From: Nautilus pompilius | Taxonomy: Eukaryota > Mollusca > Cephalopoda > Nautilida > Nautilidae | Direction of reading: 5' to 3' | NCBI GenBank assembly: GCA_018389105.1 | Contig: JACATO010001012.1 | Coordinates: forward strand, 209,501-273,500 | DNA length: 64,000 nt | Part shown: one piece after another, positions 27,301 through 42,300 of the stretch | Layout of the letters: each line of letters begins with the position of its first letter | How positions within the stretch are numbered: the stretch's first letter is position 1 | The notes under the pieces: generated by a model | What the model was told of the DNA's origin: nothing | The model's input: the letters and a program-made list of their open reading frames with translations, nothing else | The model's database searches: none | Position numbers and translations under genes: made by a program

Positions 27301-30300
27301 ATCTCATATATTGGTTATCATACAGTTCATATGGAGAAAAAAAACACCACATAAAATTTAATTCCAACTTACCTATAAATGTAGATGCTAAATTGAATTT
27401 TTATTTTTATTTAAGGATCAGATTTAATTTTCCAATAGATGACAGTATATTTTATTAAACGTTGGTCCTGCATACATTGGCAAACCTGTATGATGTGTAA
27501 GAAAATCCTAAAGAGCATAGCCTTTCTTAACCATAATGCCATGAATTCTGGCATATACTTTTTTTGGAGAACATGACGACATTGGCCAGACCATCTACAT
27601 ATATACAGAATACAAGTTATTTACTCTCTTTCTCTATTAAGAATTTAAAATAAAAACATTAAATGAATAATATATATATATTCCATTAATTCTTTTTTAA
27701 CAATTTTTTTCATACCAACAACTAGCATATTTCTCCTTCTATGTAAGTGCATTGTTTGTCTTAATTGCAGACTTTTGGGTTTTTTTATTTTATGTTGAGA
27801 ATAAATATTGATAATGTGAAACATCTGGGTGTTTCATGAATATGTTACCTTTGTCATCCACAAATTTTAAATTCTTGTTTACTTTGAAATTCAAGCTGTG
27901 TGTTATCAAGTGAAATAAATTACTGACAAGTGTAGCTGAAAATGAAAGCATTAGTCAGTTCAAGAATCGTATTGATGGCCATTTATCTCCCTGGGCTTGC
28001 ATAAGCCCCCTTGTCATAACTACCAGACTAAAATAAAATTAGTTACATGAAATGATCAACAAATTTTTCTTGGTATATGTGTCCCTTAAAAATCCATATT
28101 ACCGGACATTCAAAACCTGAGGGCCAGATACCATTACACCAATGCTATATCAGCCAGGTTTCATTTGAGCTGCCTAACATCAGGATACCACACCATGACA
28201 GGTTTAAAGCTTTTAAAACAGGGTTTGTGTAGGCTGATAGGTTGTAGGATTGGAAATTCAAGATGTGGTTTTAAATATGTAACTTATGTGTAGTTTACTG
28301 AAGTAAAAAAGTAGGCCTCTAGAAGTAGTGATTGTCCTACCAATATTATTTACCTTACATGTGCAGTATGTCTAGTTATTTGGCTAGTTAAGAATAAGAA
28401 TACTCCTCCTGCTGACTCTAAGTTGCTCACTGACTAATCTTGTGCAATTTTTTTTTTCCATTAACTTTTTTTCTTTCTTACTGTCAATACTGTGGCCTTG
28501 CTGATACAGCTGTGTTTGGAGAGGTTAGAGGGAGTTATCAAAGACCTGTAAAGAATTTGTTCTACTTTGTTCTTAACTAGTGCAATGGAAAGATTTAAAA
28601 TCCAGTTATTATTGTAAATACTACATTCATAGTTTATGTAAAGTAATTTAAACATTGTCAATCTGATTATGGCTCCTTAGAAAATTTTTAAAAATAAAGG
28701 ACTTTTTCTTTTCCTTTTAAAAATCAAGGGTTGCTAAAAGATTGGGTCATTTCCATTCTCTTTTCAGAACCAATATGGTTCCACTGGATAGGGTGTTTGT
28801 TTCTTGCTGCATACATTCATTAAATTTTACATTTCAAATTCATTTAAGTTTATTTCAGTAACACAGAGAAACAGGAAGCCATTATGGCCTATGCAAGTTT
28901 ACTCAATAACTAGAATAAACTTGGACTTACCTCATTAATGAAAAAATCTTCCTGCTGAAGAACCAACTCTTCTTTGATTTTCTCTTTCTTCTCTATAGCA
29001 AACCGCATCACTTCTGACATTTTTTCAATACTAAACAACAATTATAATAATTTTAGAAGTATTACATATTTAATAATAATGATAGTTTAATGGAAATATG
29101 AAAACATGTTTAAAATAACCATTATTTATATGGTTATTAAAAACAAAGTATAATTTCTTTAAAAAATGTATTTGCCTTCAAAGTGAGAGTACATTTTGAA
29201 AAATAGATAGAGAAAAATAAAATGTTAAGTAACTTGTTTTCTTTTTGTATTTTAGTGTTAAAAGGCTAAAGGTTTATTATGATAATAAATAGAAGTTAAA
29301 GACAGGTTTCTCAGAAGGTTTTAGCAAAGCCACTTGATTTATTTGTTTTGGACTGGCTGCCCACCTTTCCATCTCTTTAAGGAAGCGGGAACCCAGCCAG
29401 TCATTCATGTCTTTGTTTAGTTCCTCAACCTTGCTCCTCAGATCCTGCAGAACCTCAATGCTGCGGAGTTTTATCAGCTCCAAACGAGTCTTCACAGCAG
29501 CCTCTATGCAAAATAAATAAATAGAAACTTTGTCCATAGTCAGCCATTACTTGTTTTATTACATACATGCACACACTTGTTAAATATTCAAATAATTGCC
29601 AGTAGTTGCACTAGCTGCTAGAAAATGAATGGTTAGTTTCTATAAGTATTGTTACAACAACCATTTCAGCCAGTCTATTTTCAAGTCACTCTCTCTATTT
29701 GTTCATGACCCAGCCACTTGGACACTTGTAAAATAAAAATCAGAGTTAAAATTACAACTGTCCCAGACACAGAGCTCTGCAAAACCCACACTGGTCCTGA
29801 CTACTTTGCCAGGGCCATTTATTTATTAAAATTTACATATTTCAAGGGGCCCTTATCTCTTAATGACCACTCAGGAATGCCACATAAAAGGGTAAAAGGG
29901 GGTGCCTTATCACTTATGTCTAGTCCAGGAATGCACCCCCCCCTCTGTGGGGGGGGGGGGGCTTAATGTCCAGTCAGGGAGTGCCCCCCCCAATACTTAA
30001 AGTCCAAACTGAAGACAACATCACAACAACAACTACAGGTAAAGTGTTTTTTTTAAAGGAACATTAAATTTCAAAAAAACATAAATAAAAAGCTACAAAG
30101 ATATGCAAATACTTTCACTATAGAAGTAAAGTAAGTGAATTCTAAATGTTTTAATGTTTATGATTCCATCAATGTTTAAGATATACCACCATAAGGTGCT
30201 TACAAACCTCAACAGAGTCTTTAAAAAGTCCAATGTTGGAAGTACTTGGGTATCTATAAGGTTTGATTTCATCAATATTATAGTCTGAGTAAGTGAAAAA

Positions 30301-33300
30301 AACTAAGAATTTAGCACATACAACACTGTAATATAACTGCACTATGACAAAAAGAATGTTAAAACCATAATTTAGGACAGACAGGTAGAGGCTCCTAAGC
30401 ACCTAGAGAGGTACAGATGTATAATAGAAATGTATGCATAATATCAGACCTACTAACTCATACATTCTGTTATTAATACATACTCACCATTGATTATAGC
30501 TCATCTACACATTTACTTGGAAATTAATGGTTATGTAACCCCAGTCTTTCCTCCCGTCTGTCAAGGTACTATACAGATGTCAATACCCACAAGAAATTTT
30601 TTCTTGCATCAAAGGAAGAAACAAAACACAATTTTTGGCAAATGAGTGGCACTATTTCCAAAACAGTAAGTATAAAATATACTATTCTTATTTTTTCAAT
30701 TAAAATAATAATAATTTTATGTTTTTGTTTTATTATATATTTGTTTAAAAATGTTATTAACTGTTTGGATTACAGAATAAATCAGCTATTATTCTAATGA
30801 AGGTAAGCAAAGTCATTTCAATATTTATTAATTTGTTCTGAATTTCAAAAACTCTGGCAATGGTATCTGCTATCCAATAAGTGCCAATCTGCTTTACGAA
30901 CACTTTCTGAATCATTCAGTTATGATGATTTGCTTATAGTAAAACATGTGTAAGAATAATTATTATTTTTGCTGCTAAAATAAGAAATAATTATCAGTAT
31001 GCTGAAACAAAAAAGCATGAATTTTGAACTATTCAATTATGCATAGACTAGAAGCACATGCAGAACCAATCCTATTCACTCAGCGTTAATGACTTAACAG
31101 TCACTGGTTTAGAAAACATAAACCTGTTGACATCTTTTATGTTTAACACAAAAACAGTCAGAATTATGGAAAGAGTTTAGATTTGTATTGAACAGTAGTT
31201 GACAAAGCAGCAATTATCTACAGAGAAAGTTAACACTACATGTGATAAATTAAAAAAAAGCTCCCTAAGTCAGCTGTGCTTAGTATTAACTCATCTATGT
31301 ATTTTGTTGGATGCCACTGTCATGTTATTCACAATTGTTCACAAAAAGCAGCAGTGTTTTGACACTGAACACTGTTATGTCAATCCCTATTACTAGTTCA
31401 CATTAACATGAAATTATCTATCGAATAAGCAGTCAACAGAGTACAATGAGTGTTCCAGGCAGCAGGTCATATTTTCTCTCAGAAATATTCAGAGACTGTA
31501 GTTTTTTTTTTTCTGGATTTTGCCATCAGTTTTAAAAACTTCTGCAAAATTTAACCATCTTCACTAGAGAGATCCCCCCCCCCTGGTAATATCCTTTGTT
31601 TAGTCATAAGACTAATCATCACAGGAGCAAGGAAAACCAAGGAGATGATATCCAGCTATCAGTGAGCCTCATGATTAAACAGAAAATCAAGAAAAATCTT
31701 GAGCGGTGGTATTGCTTGAAATAAGGCAAATACATTCTTTTCTGCTGTCAAAATCTATTCCAATGCTGTTGATTACATTTTAAAATCATTTCTTTTAGAG
31801 GAATCAAACAAAAAATTAATTTTTTTTAAATCTGAGTTTGCTGACATTTATAGAAAAAAGTAGTATGAATTTGCAATGGTAGAGTAATTCATTGAAATAT
31901 ACCAAAATTTTCTCAACTACAAGATAATATGAATAAAGACTATAATTATTGAATTATCAGAGCTTTTCTGAAGAAAATATCACCAAGAAAGTATGGAATG
32001 AAGTCAGAAAGACAGATTCAGATATTCAATTCTGAACCAAACAGATATATAATCTGGCGATATTTTAGAACCATGAAAGTAACAGAGACAACGATTTTTA
32101 GATTTAGAGAACTGTCTGATAGAATTAGCTGTTTTAACCATCCATAATTCAAGTGCTGGAGAGAATTAAGTATTTAAAATTATTCACAAAAGTTTTAAAA
32201 TGACAGAAGTAGTCTAATGAAGTGAACTGTTTCATCTTTAATTACTGGAACATGACAGATATATAACAGCCATCAAAAGGATTATTGATTGTAGCAAAAG
32301 AAACAAAAACAAAAAACAATTAGCATCAAATCTCATTTTTGTAGAAAATGCATTGTGAAAGATAACTTAATATTTCAAGAAATGATTGCTTTTAAGCACT
32401 ATTTTTTAATAATCTAATACATATTTTCAAGTGTTTGTTGGTTACTCTTTCATGGCTGAACTGTAGCATCTAGAGGCCCCAAATTTTGGGTGTAGGTACT
32501 TCAGAATTTGAGAAAGATTTTAAGTTACTGTACATTGGCCTAAAGCCATTTTTTCCCATGCAGCACCAGGTACTCCAGCTAGTTTTATTAATATTTCTAT
32601 TTTTTGAAAGCAGTTTCCTAGATTTTATACAATACATTGAAATAAATAAATGAAAAACATAGTTTATATAATCCATATTCTTTTTATTGCCTGCTTTATA
32701 AGTCAAACATCAAAATATGTCTCTGATTTGTTCCAAGGATATCTAAAACCCTACAGCATTTGAGGTCTCAGGTCCCAGACCCCATTCTTTCACTCAGTTA
32801 TATCACAAGATTTAAAGGTTTTCAATACTGTAATTAAATCTTTACCACTTGGTATTGCAGATCATACAACCCTGTATATTATCACCTCAGTTTTCTTGTT
32901 CCAGTTTTGTGTGATACTACAGTGTGGTACAGTGTGGATGCCATATTTACCTTCCAGGTCAATGGCAAAATAATATTCTTGCGTCATCTTCTCTTTAGTT
33001 AGTTTCATTTGTTTCTCTTCCTCTGTTTCCTCTTCTACAAAAAACAAATAACAAACAAAATCATAAATTATTCATTTATAAAAGAAAAAATCACAAACAA
33101 AACTTTAAACATTAACATCATGATCAATATGTGTCAAAATGAAATTTCTTATAATTTCTTATTGTTTGGAGGCTAACCCTCTAATTTCTAGTGATGTAGT
33201 TCAATAGATCAAAGGACCTCATAGTAACTGCCACATATCAACTTTTATATAGGTAAAAGAATCAAGCATGTTGCAGCAGTGATTATTTATATTCATAATA

Positions 33301-36300
33301 GTCTTAAGAATTTAAAATAATAGTAACTGAAAAAAAAAAAAACTCTTAAATTTCAGCCTCAAATAATTTGCAAGCCAGATAAAACAATTTCATGCTAATG
33401 GATCTTTTTATCATGTAGGTTCCACAGGACTGCAAAATCCACATAGCAGACCAAGTGAGCGCATGGAATAGTGCATTTCCTCCCTCCTGACAGGGAGAGG
33501 TTCTAGCAACAATATGCCATTACTGATAATTTGATGAAATCTGGAGCAAAAGAACAAAAGTATGAAGGTTTGTACCTGCTGGCAGTTCTCTCTCTTTCTC
33601 TCTAAATAAGAAAGAAAGAATAAATAAAACTTACTGTACAAACATCTCAGTGGGACACATGCAGCTGCTTGTAGTTTTTCATGAGTTTTCAAATCAGGTG
33701 TCAATTGTGATGTAAAGATGCTGTGAAATGTTTATAGTCATTTGTGACCTCAACTTCAAAATAAGTTGTGATATTATAAGTGAAAACATTTGCTTACAAA
33801 CATTGGTGGAACCAGACAACACCAGCATTTCTCTGGTAAAGTCTCACAGGTTAAAGAATTTTGTTTCATTTACTGATGAGTAAAAGCTATCTGGGCACTC
33901 AGAGTTGAACTTTTCTTTGAAAGATGAATCACACTGTAAATCAATCAGTTCCAAATGAAGTTGTTTTGAAACTTCTCATAGTAAAAAAGGTAAATGGATA
34001 AAAACAGAAGCTCCAGCTTTTTTTCAGTTTTCTTAAAGTCAGCAAACCAATGGAAAAATTCCTCATTTAAATCAGTCAACATCTATCTGTACTTGTCAGG
34101 CATAATGAAGGGCATGAGTGATATTCTGTAATGTTGGAAAATTGAAAACATGTTGTCCTTCACCTGCCTCAAGAGCAGAAATAATTTGAACTTGAATGCT
34201 TTTATAGCTGAGCAGTTTATGTACAAACACTCCATCAGGGCCATCTTAAGAATATTTGAGGCCCCCAGGCAAAGCAATGTACTGGGGCCCCTAACACTCC
34301 CTCAACACATTAAAATTAAGTTTTTCAACTGGGAAACTTGCGGCATTACATTGCAGAAAATTACTTTATAATTGGTTGAAAGTCTATGTTTTTGAGGATG
34401 TCACTTTCAATGCACACAAGGGAAAGCAACAAATTCAACTGCTGCTGTTCCATTGTTCTGCGAAGATGATTCTTTGTAAGTTTAAACCTGGAAAATGAAC
34501 ACTCCCCAGTACAGTTGGTCACCATCATGCACATAAATATTCTGAATGTGATTTCAACATTGGGAAACACAGATTTCAACTTATCTGAAATGAGTTTGCT
34601 GTACATGTCTGGAAGAGTCTTGCATTCTTTATCTCGGACAATGTAGTACTTGAATTGCTAGCATTCATTGAGTAATTCATTGTAATCAAGATCTTCATGA
34701 TTAGCATTAGCCAATTTTTCACACCTTTGACTAAGCTCATTACAGTCAATTGTTAAGAAAGAAAACAGATTTCCAATACTTTCGTAGGCTTCTGCACATT
34801 TAGTCAGGTGAGAGTTCAGAGAGTCCAGAAAAGGAAGGTATGTTTTCACCTTGAATTTTAAAATTTCGTGGAGAAGTATCTGTTCCGCTGACCTATCATA
34901 TCTGGTAAGACGCACACTTCGCTTTCTTGCACATTTGTCTCCATCGCTATATTTCGAATCTGGACACCTGCTTTAGCCTTCGCTTCATACTCACTGAATT
35001 TGTCTCTCATTTCCTGAAGGCAGACTTTCAGAGACTTGAGGAGATCAATGGCAAGAAGTATGTCCATATCTTTTGACTGCAAAATTTTACTTGTTTTGTT
35101 CACTCTTTCCAGAATGTCATTCCAAAGAATTGTCAAAAAGATAGTCTATAGCTTCTCCATTTTCTTGCTCAATCCTTCTAGCACACGTCTTGTGTTCCAC
35201 TCCTGATCAGTATCAACTGCAAGGGCATCCAATGCATCTTGAATTTTCTTGAAACCTCCATGAAGAGCAGTGACAGCATCAAAATGTGCTAACTATCTCA
35301 TGTCAGAGAGACACTTGACCACAATATGATTCTTTCCCAAGGTTGATGTCAGAACATTCCAGTGATGTGCGGAAGCCAAGAAAAAGGAATACAAACACTG
35401 AACAAAGTCAAAGAAGGAGACAATCTGTGGACCACACTCTGCCGCTTTTACTCTCATCAAGTTCAGACTGTGTCCAACACAAGGAATGTATATAGCAAAT
35501 TCATTTAGTTCACGGATCCATGTTTGCAATCCAGTGTAGCATCCTGTCATATTTCATTTTTCATATAAGGGGTTGGGGTTTTGTCCATTGGGTTTTTGTC
35601 CATTGGGGTATTGTCTGGCAACCAGTGATACAGGCATATTGGATGCAGGGTAATTTTTGTATACTTTTTTCTGGTAAAAAGTGCATCTTATACACTGGCA
35701 GATATGGTATACCTTAATTTTTATTTTTCAAATTGAATTTCAAGGCCCCTAAAATCTTGGGGCATGTGCCCATGTGATAAGACGGCCATGCACTCCATTA
35801 CTTTGCAGTTCCAGGTTTAAGTAATTTAAATATCCTATAATGTGCATGATAAAGGCAAAGTTCGAAAATTAATCTGCATGTTTTAGCTAAAGGAAATCTT
35901 CATCTTTCCCTTCATATCCAAGAACATGAAGATTTCTTCTTTTAGCTCAAACATTCTCTTGAGCACTTTCTCAAAACTAAGCAGATAGACATTGGGGTGA
36001 TACAAAACATGTGTTCTGTAACGATATCTTCAAGCAGGTCAGTGAACTGTTGGTGACTTATCCCCACTAGCTCAAATAAAATTAACAAACGTAATAACAA
36101 TGCTCGTCACAGTTCAAGATCATAACACTTTTACAAAGAACCTCCTGGTGGATAATGCAATAAAAATAAATGAATTCATAATCTTGGTTCAAGTCTTTGA
36201 ATTTCTTTTCAAAATTCCAATATTTTTATCTGCTAAGTTGGGAGATCCATCTATTGTGACACTAGCCAATATTCCTCAAAGCAGGTTGTCTTTTAATGTA

Positions 36301-39300
36301 GTTCTACAATCTATCAAAAAAATCTTTTCCTGTTGTCGTATCTTTCACAGACTTCATAGACAGCAGTTCTTCAGTGATTTCAAACTGATCATTGATATCT
36401 CTTTGTGCCCAGAGGCAGGGCAATCACAAAGGAAACCTAGGCAACAAGGTTCAAAGTGACAAATTTTAGGGTTCAGGTTAATTGTAAATGACAATTAAAT
36501 ATATCAAATTGAAGAATCCATATTATAAAAAAAAAAAAAATCAGTTACAAATGCAATTCTATGGATTGCACAGTAACATCTAACACAGGAGTGAAAATGT
36601 TGCTGTATGTAGAAACAGTTGGCTAGTAATGCATGTGAGTTGTAACCAGCAGACAATCACCATAGATCAAAGATTCCAACAACAAGTCTCATCAGGATTT
36701 AGTCAGAACAATCTTACCACAGATCAAAGAATCCAACAGCAGTTGCCGTTTCTAGTCTTAGCCAACAGTATCACAGATTCACTCAATGATGAAGAATATT
36801 TCAGAATGTGTCTCAGTCTGTCTTTCCATGTTAGTAGATTTTGGACATCTTATTTTAGGACACAAACATTACATTTTTTGTAAAGATTCCAACTTGGCTT
36901 AGTTGGTTGGTACTGATCAGTATTAACGATGCTGGGATAAAAACAGCTGTTGGGTGCTGAAAATTGAAATGAAAGGCTAGAAAGAATTAGAGCTAAGTAA
37001 ACAGATGAGACCCGTCAATGTATTTTTGTAAAAAGACAAACTATTACCAGAGCAAAGTGCACCTGCACATATTAATGAAAAAATGAATAGGAACCTGCTT
37101 TACTGTTGCTAGAAGATGGAGGGCATCACAAAACAACTTGCCTGGGATGGTCCATGTGACAGTCCTGGCTATCTGTGCCATCATGCAGTGTTAATGAGTG
37201 CCGATCTCTTTATTGCAACAATGCATTCACTATTGCTCTCCTTGAGGGCCATATGATAGGAGAAAGAAAGCTCCCACAAAATTATGAAAACAAACCCTTC
37301 CCAAACAGAGAATAAGTCCTTCCAAAAAGTCTTTCAACCTCAAACTCCTTGTTCGCCTCTTAGTTCTTTTATAATTTCCTGGCACAATAAAAATAGTAAA
37401 AGTATAACATATAATCAAGAGCCACATTACAAAGGAGCATGAATGGAGCTTTATCTCCCTTTCCAAATTTTACTGTGGCACATCTCTTGGTTATCCTGGA
37501 CAAACTGATGCTTTAAACTTCTTTTGTTCTCAGGAGATTACATCAGCCATATCAATAATGCTCTGCTTCACAAACATACCATCTGAAAATGGCTTATTGT
37601 GTTTCACAATTTTGTGTGCCAACACGAAGCTTCCCTTTGTTGCAGCATTTTGTTAATTGTTTTGGTTCAGTTCAGTAAACAAGAGTTCCTGAGTTTCTTA
37701 CAGTTTTCATTAGCTGACAGTTTACTGAAAAAAATTGAATGCTTGGGATTTTAGTGGTGATTCACATTGTACTTCTTGAAAAATGTCACAATTCCATGTT
37801 AAGTAAAGCACACAGATTTTGCATCTATCTCTGTGAAGAAATACTTCATCCAGCTCTTATTAAACATTCTGCATTCATTTCTTCTTGAGGACACTCATTT
37901 TTCACAAAAGCCACAAGTATAAATTACCACTATGGAAAAATCTGAACAAGTAACATAAACGACTCTGGTACAGTAACACTGAGCAAAGAACCAATGACTG
38001 CTCATATGGCCTTTACACACCTTGTGAATGTTTGATCTTCAGTGTTGTGTTTGTCAGTCACACATGATGTTAGATGTCATGATTCATCGGCAGCAGAGGG
38101 TTGTGAGTATTTGAGCCATTTGGTTTCTTATCATCAATTGATATGAATCACTTTAAAATATTGCATAGCATCCAGCTTTAAACTTGCTAGTTCACATAAG
38201 TCATCACATTTCAGTCTGCTTGAGCCATTACATAACCATGTAACATCTGGCTTTTGGTCATACATCTGCATGAGTTATCACATCTGCCAAGCTGCTGGTA
38301 TGCACATGATTGTTCAATACCCACTAAGTTTTTTGTCCTCAAAATTATTCAAAGGTCATTGGAAGATGCCAATGAGATCTTTTCTACCACTAAAGGACCA
38401 AAGTAACATGTCACAAGGCAGCAGGTGGACTGTTTAAACTGCTGCCACAGATGGTAGTTTGCCTATCCCTGAATTAAACCAAACCCTAAAATGTATCAAA
38501 CAGTTTTATTTAAGGTATCGTTGTGCATCCATTTTTTTCTGCAAAACAAGTTTAACTTCTGTCTGCATTAAATAGACTTTTAAACAAATCAGAAAAAAAA
38601 AGTCTTCCACAGCATGGAAGCAGAGCAATGCTACAAAGAAGATGTCATTGGACTCCTACCTATAAATGGTGTAGGCAGTGGCTCAGATTTATCCTTCTTG
38701 CCTTTCTTTGGTGACTGGCTTTTATCCTTTCCCTTGCCTTTCTTCGGTGGATTCAGTGCTGCTTGCCTTTGTTTTTCTTTTTCTATTGCCTTTAGTCTAT
38801 CCTGCTCTTCCTCCTCCTCTTTGATAGTCTGCTCTGTGGACATCTGTCAAGATTGAAACACATGCACAAAATTGATGGTCAAAGATCTCACTTATGTTGG
38901 TTTTTTGAACCTGTCTTTACTTAAAGGTTGAGAACATCTCTCAAGAGTAAGCTATAAAAAGATGTAGGCCATCTCCCTTGGTGACCAAGCAAGTAATTAC
39001 CTGAGTATGGTTGAGAAGTGGTTGAGGTGCTGACCAGTAAAGAGTTACCAAGGAACCTGCACCAAAAGTACCCAAAAAACTTTTTCAGATGTAGAATAAA
39101 ACTGGAGCGTCTGGAGAGAACCCATGTGGCTGGCTAGTGAAGAAGAGTAAGAAGCCATGCCAGGAGGAGGGGGCATGACAAACCATGACAATCCAACTGG
39201 GATTTGAGCTTGGGCCATCAAATTTAGCGGTTCAGCAGTCTACTACTGGACCACCACACCACCAAAAAGATCCCAGCCTTAAGAGTACTTTCATAACTAT

Positions 39301-42300
39301 TAACAATGACAACACAAGACCTGAGTAACATTTGGCAGCAACATCCAAGAAAAAAAGGATTCAAGTTTTTTCTCCATCCAAGTTATTCCATTTTGTAATC
39401 TTCTCTGTTTATTCCATTTAAATGGTTAACTGATTTTTAAAAAAAGAATTAAAATTATTATTTTTAGGCATATTAAAGGAAAGTAATCACTAAGAGTAAA
39501 TAATCCAGACAAAAATTTTTTAAAAAGTATTTATAGTTGCTTTCATGTATAATAAAAATATATTAATATCATTATTGTAAATCAAAATTAATTAAAACTT
39601 GGTAAATGTCATTAAAGGAATATTATTTCTAAGTTATTTACCTTTGTTCATTTTTTGCTTTTACAATAAAAACAAAATACGAAACTTGCACTTGTTTTGT
39701 GTTACATTTTTATGTTGCTGTGATAATTTATTCTTTTGTTTTTCTGGATTTTTTTTTCCTTTTCACATAATTTGAAATGTTTCTACTTGATATTTACATG
39801 CCAAAAATCTTTTATTCTTTAAAGTATTATCTATACCAAAAAGAATTATCTACTTTAGTTTACTAATAAAGTAATAATTACTTTTTTATGTAAGAATTAT
39901 TTAAAGTTCTTTATTTTTTATATTCGCAGACTATTAGCAGTATATTATAAATATGTAAGGGTTCAAGATACCAACATAGTGTTAAGGTGCTTTGCTCACA
40001 TTGACAGGAAAATAATTCAGTTTCTCATCCCAAGTTGTCAACAGTAAATGAAAATCAAGCTACTCACAATAGCATTTATCTCAGAAACAGCTGTGCTATA
40101 AACATCACATAGTAGCTTCTCATGTGAAATGCTGAGTTCTGCTGTGTCTGCTTCATTAGATTTCCGTCCAAATTTCTTCTTGAATCCCTCTGGAGACTGG
40201 CGCTGCTGTTGTGGCAGCAGAGGAATCCTATATAACAAGAAGAATAAATATAATAACTTTCTTTTGCGAAACTTCTATCACCTATTCCTAATTTCTAAAA
40301 AGAGAAGGAAACTTATTTTAGATGTTCCTGCATTTTACAGCAAGTCACTTGATATTATTAACTAATATAAAATGAAAGAACCATATACATAAGTTTAGAA
40401 ATAAAACTTTTCTATAAAATACAGTAGAGTTACTTTCCCTTGCTATCATCATCCTTATGTACCATCCCCAAACCAGGGGTTGACAGTCTTGGAGTACATT
40501 TCCATGATCCAAGATAGATTAGAGAGAAAGGGCACACACATAGTGGACTCATAATCTGTCCATGGCAAGTGTTGTTTTTGAAAAGTGCACCAGTCCCCTT
40601 TCGAGAAAAAAGCTACCAAAAGTCCTCACAAGAACTTGTCATTTTTAATTTTTAGAGGAAACCATGTCCAGCTGGTAAAGGAGTGCAAAGAAAAACCATA
40701 CCAGGAAAGTATCCCAAATCGATGCAAGGCCTGTAACCATGTAAATGTTAAGCACTTAAGCTGTTCTCCACAATGTTAATGCCCCAAACCTGTATGACCC
40801 TCTGGCAGAGCTGTAGCCATAATTTTTTTTAGATTTCTGCTCACAAAGAACCTCTCCTCATGATGATCTGCTGGTCTGGGTTGGCCACTAGTTTGGTTCT
40901 GCATGTGTCTGGTATCACTGCCATAAATGATTGATAACAGATTGAGACAGATCCATGGTTCCAGTAACTACTACTTGTGTAGCTTTAACCTCAAGCACCA
41001 AAATGCATGGTTATAACAAAACTCTAATACAAATTGATTTATACACACTCAATTGTGCTAAGACATGTCATACTTGGACCAAAACTTTTCTTAACGTTAA
41101 CTTTTTGTGCACCATACACTTCTACATTAAAATTTAGAACAAAATATGACAGTAGATTAGAAACACTCAGAAAACAATAATAATAGCAATGACGTGAAAT
41201 GAAATGATGAAATAAAATTACTTGAATTATGTCCTATTTAGTCACTCGATCTCTGCTCAAGGTTCCACTGTAGCAAACAGTATGTGCTGCCAACCCACTT
41301 AAAACTGACTTAAGATTACACTATCAAAACTGATAATTCTTTAGATACCCTGAAGGGAAAGTTTCCTAAAGTATGTCTATTTAAAACAGATGACATTGAT
41401 GCATAGAGCCCACTTACAATAATTTAAACTTTTGTGAAAAAATCAGGTAATTCCTTTATTTTTAATAACATGTTTTTCAGTCTCTCTTTCCCTCTTCATA
41501 GATCCATAATAGACATGCATTTACATGACATACAGTTCACTTACTTGATCCTAACATTCAAAGGAGGAACTTCTTCTTCCTCCTCCCTTTCTTTCTCCTT
41601 ATTTCTGTCCTTTTTGCCAGATCGTGGTGATTTTAATTGTTTTGGTGACTTTAGCCAAGGGGACTTCATATTTGAGTGTTTGGATGATGGGGACCCTAAT
41701 TGAGAATCCTTTAAAGCCTGTTCTGACTTATCCATATCAAGTCCTGCTACAGCTGTCTCATCAAGAGTGGGTGGAGGATTGACTCTTTCAAATAAAAGCT
41801 TTAAGAAAAATGTCAAATATCAACTCTTCTCTTCTCCCATAGCAAAAAAAATTATACTGTAAAATGAACCATTTAACTAAAATGGGAAAATATCCCAGTG
41901 CTGATTTTTACTGATTAAAAAAAAAAATGTTTTGGAAAAAGTATATTATCCCTATGAAAAGATAAGGGAACCAAAAGTTTATTTTGGATTTTAAAAAATA
42001 GATACAGTAAAGTGACATAACAATTTAAAAATTTTATCCAAAATTTTAAAAAAATGATTAATTAAAAGCATACAATTAAAATAAATAAACATAAAAGCAA
42101 AAACAATAAAAAGCAATTTTATCAATGTTACATATGTGACAAACCTCAATTAAAGAAATTCGGATATAATTTGGGTTGAATTTATCAGGAATCTTGCTAT
42201 CCATTGCCTTATAATAGTCCTTCAAGAGTCTGAGTGTATCTTGGAACCTGTCCACTTCAGCCTGGAAACAAACAGCAGACACCAGAGTAAGAGAAAAATT

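Larger units (their letters stand above)
33790..38471 (-). pseudogene. ZBED5/GTF2IRD2-like hAT transposase fossil, split by a younger hAT insertion
   Basis: Minus-strand remnants follow this family's order. A BED-finger-like start (MFNKSWMKYFFTEIDAKSVC, HGIVTFFKKYNVNHH) lies near 37740-37910. LAHKIVKHNKPFSDGMFVKQ is near 37560-37640. DINDQFEITEELLSMKSVKD, TTTGKDFFDRL and CIIHQEVLCKS lie at 36400-36130. VLKRMFELKEEIFMFLDMKG lies near 35890-35960, then IMHIIGYLNYLNLEL just right of 35799. KAFKFKLFLLLRQVKD and the FADFKKTEKKLELL tail lie left of 34235. The right end at 38471 (CAGGGATAGGCAAACT on the minus strand) looks like a Charlie-type hAT terminus. About 1 kb at 36440-37460 has no family match and may be another insertion. 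Numerous stops make it inactive. Confidence 0.78.

Noticed and set aside
29277..29364. Continuation of the SPEF2 DWLGSRFL exon to a stop codon
   Set aside because: A donor (GTGGGC) at 29364 joins in phase with 28931-29030, whose sequence matches the family's next block, so read-through is intron.
38614..38856. 80-codon plus-strand frame
   Set aside because: Antisense to the SPEF2 exon 38660-38843.
41434..41703. 89-codon plus-strand frame rich in Ser
   Set aside because: Antisense to the SPEF2 exon 41545-41798.
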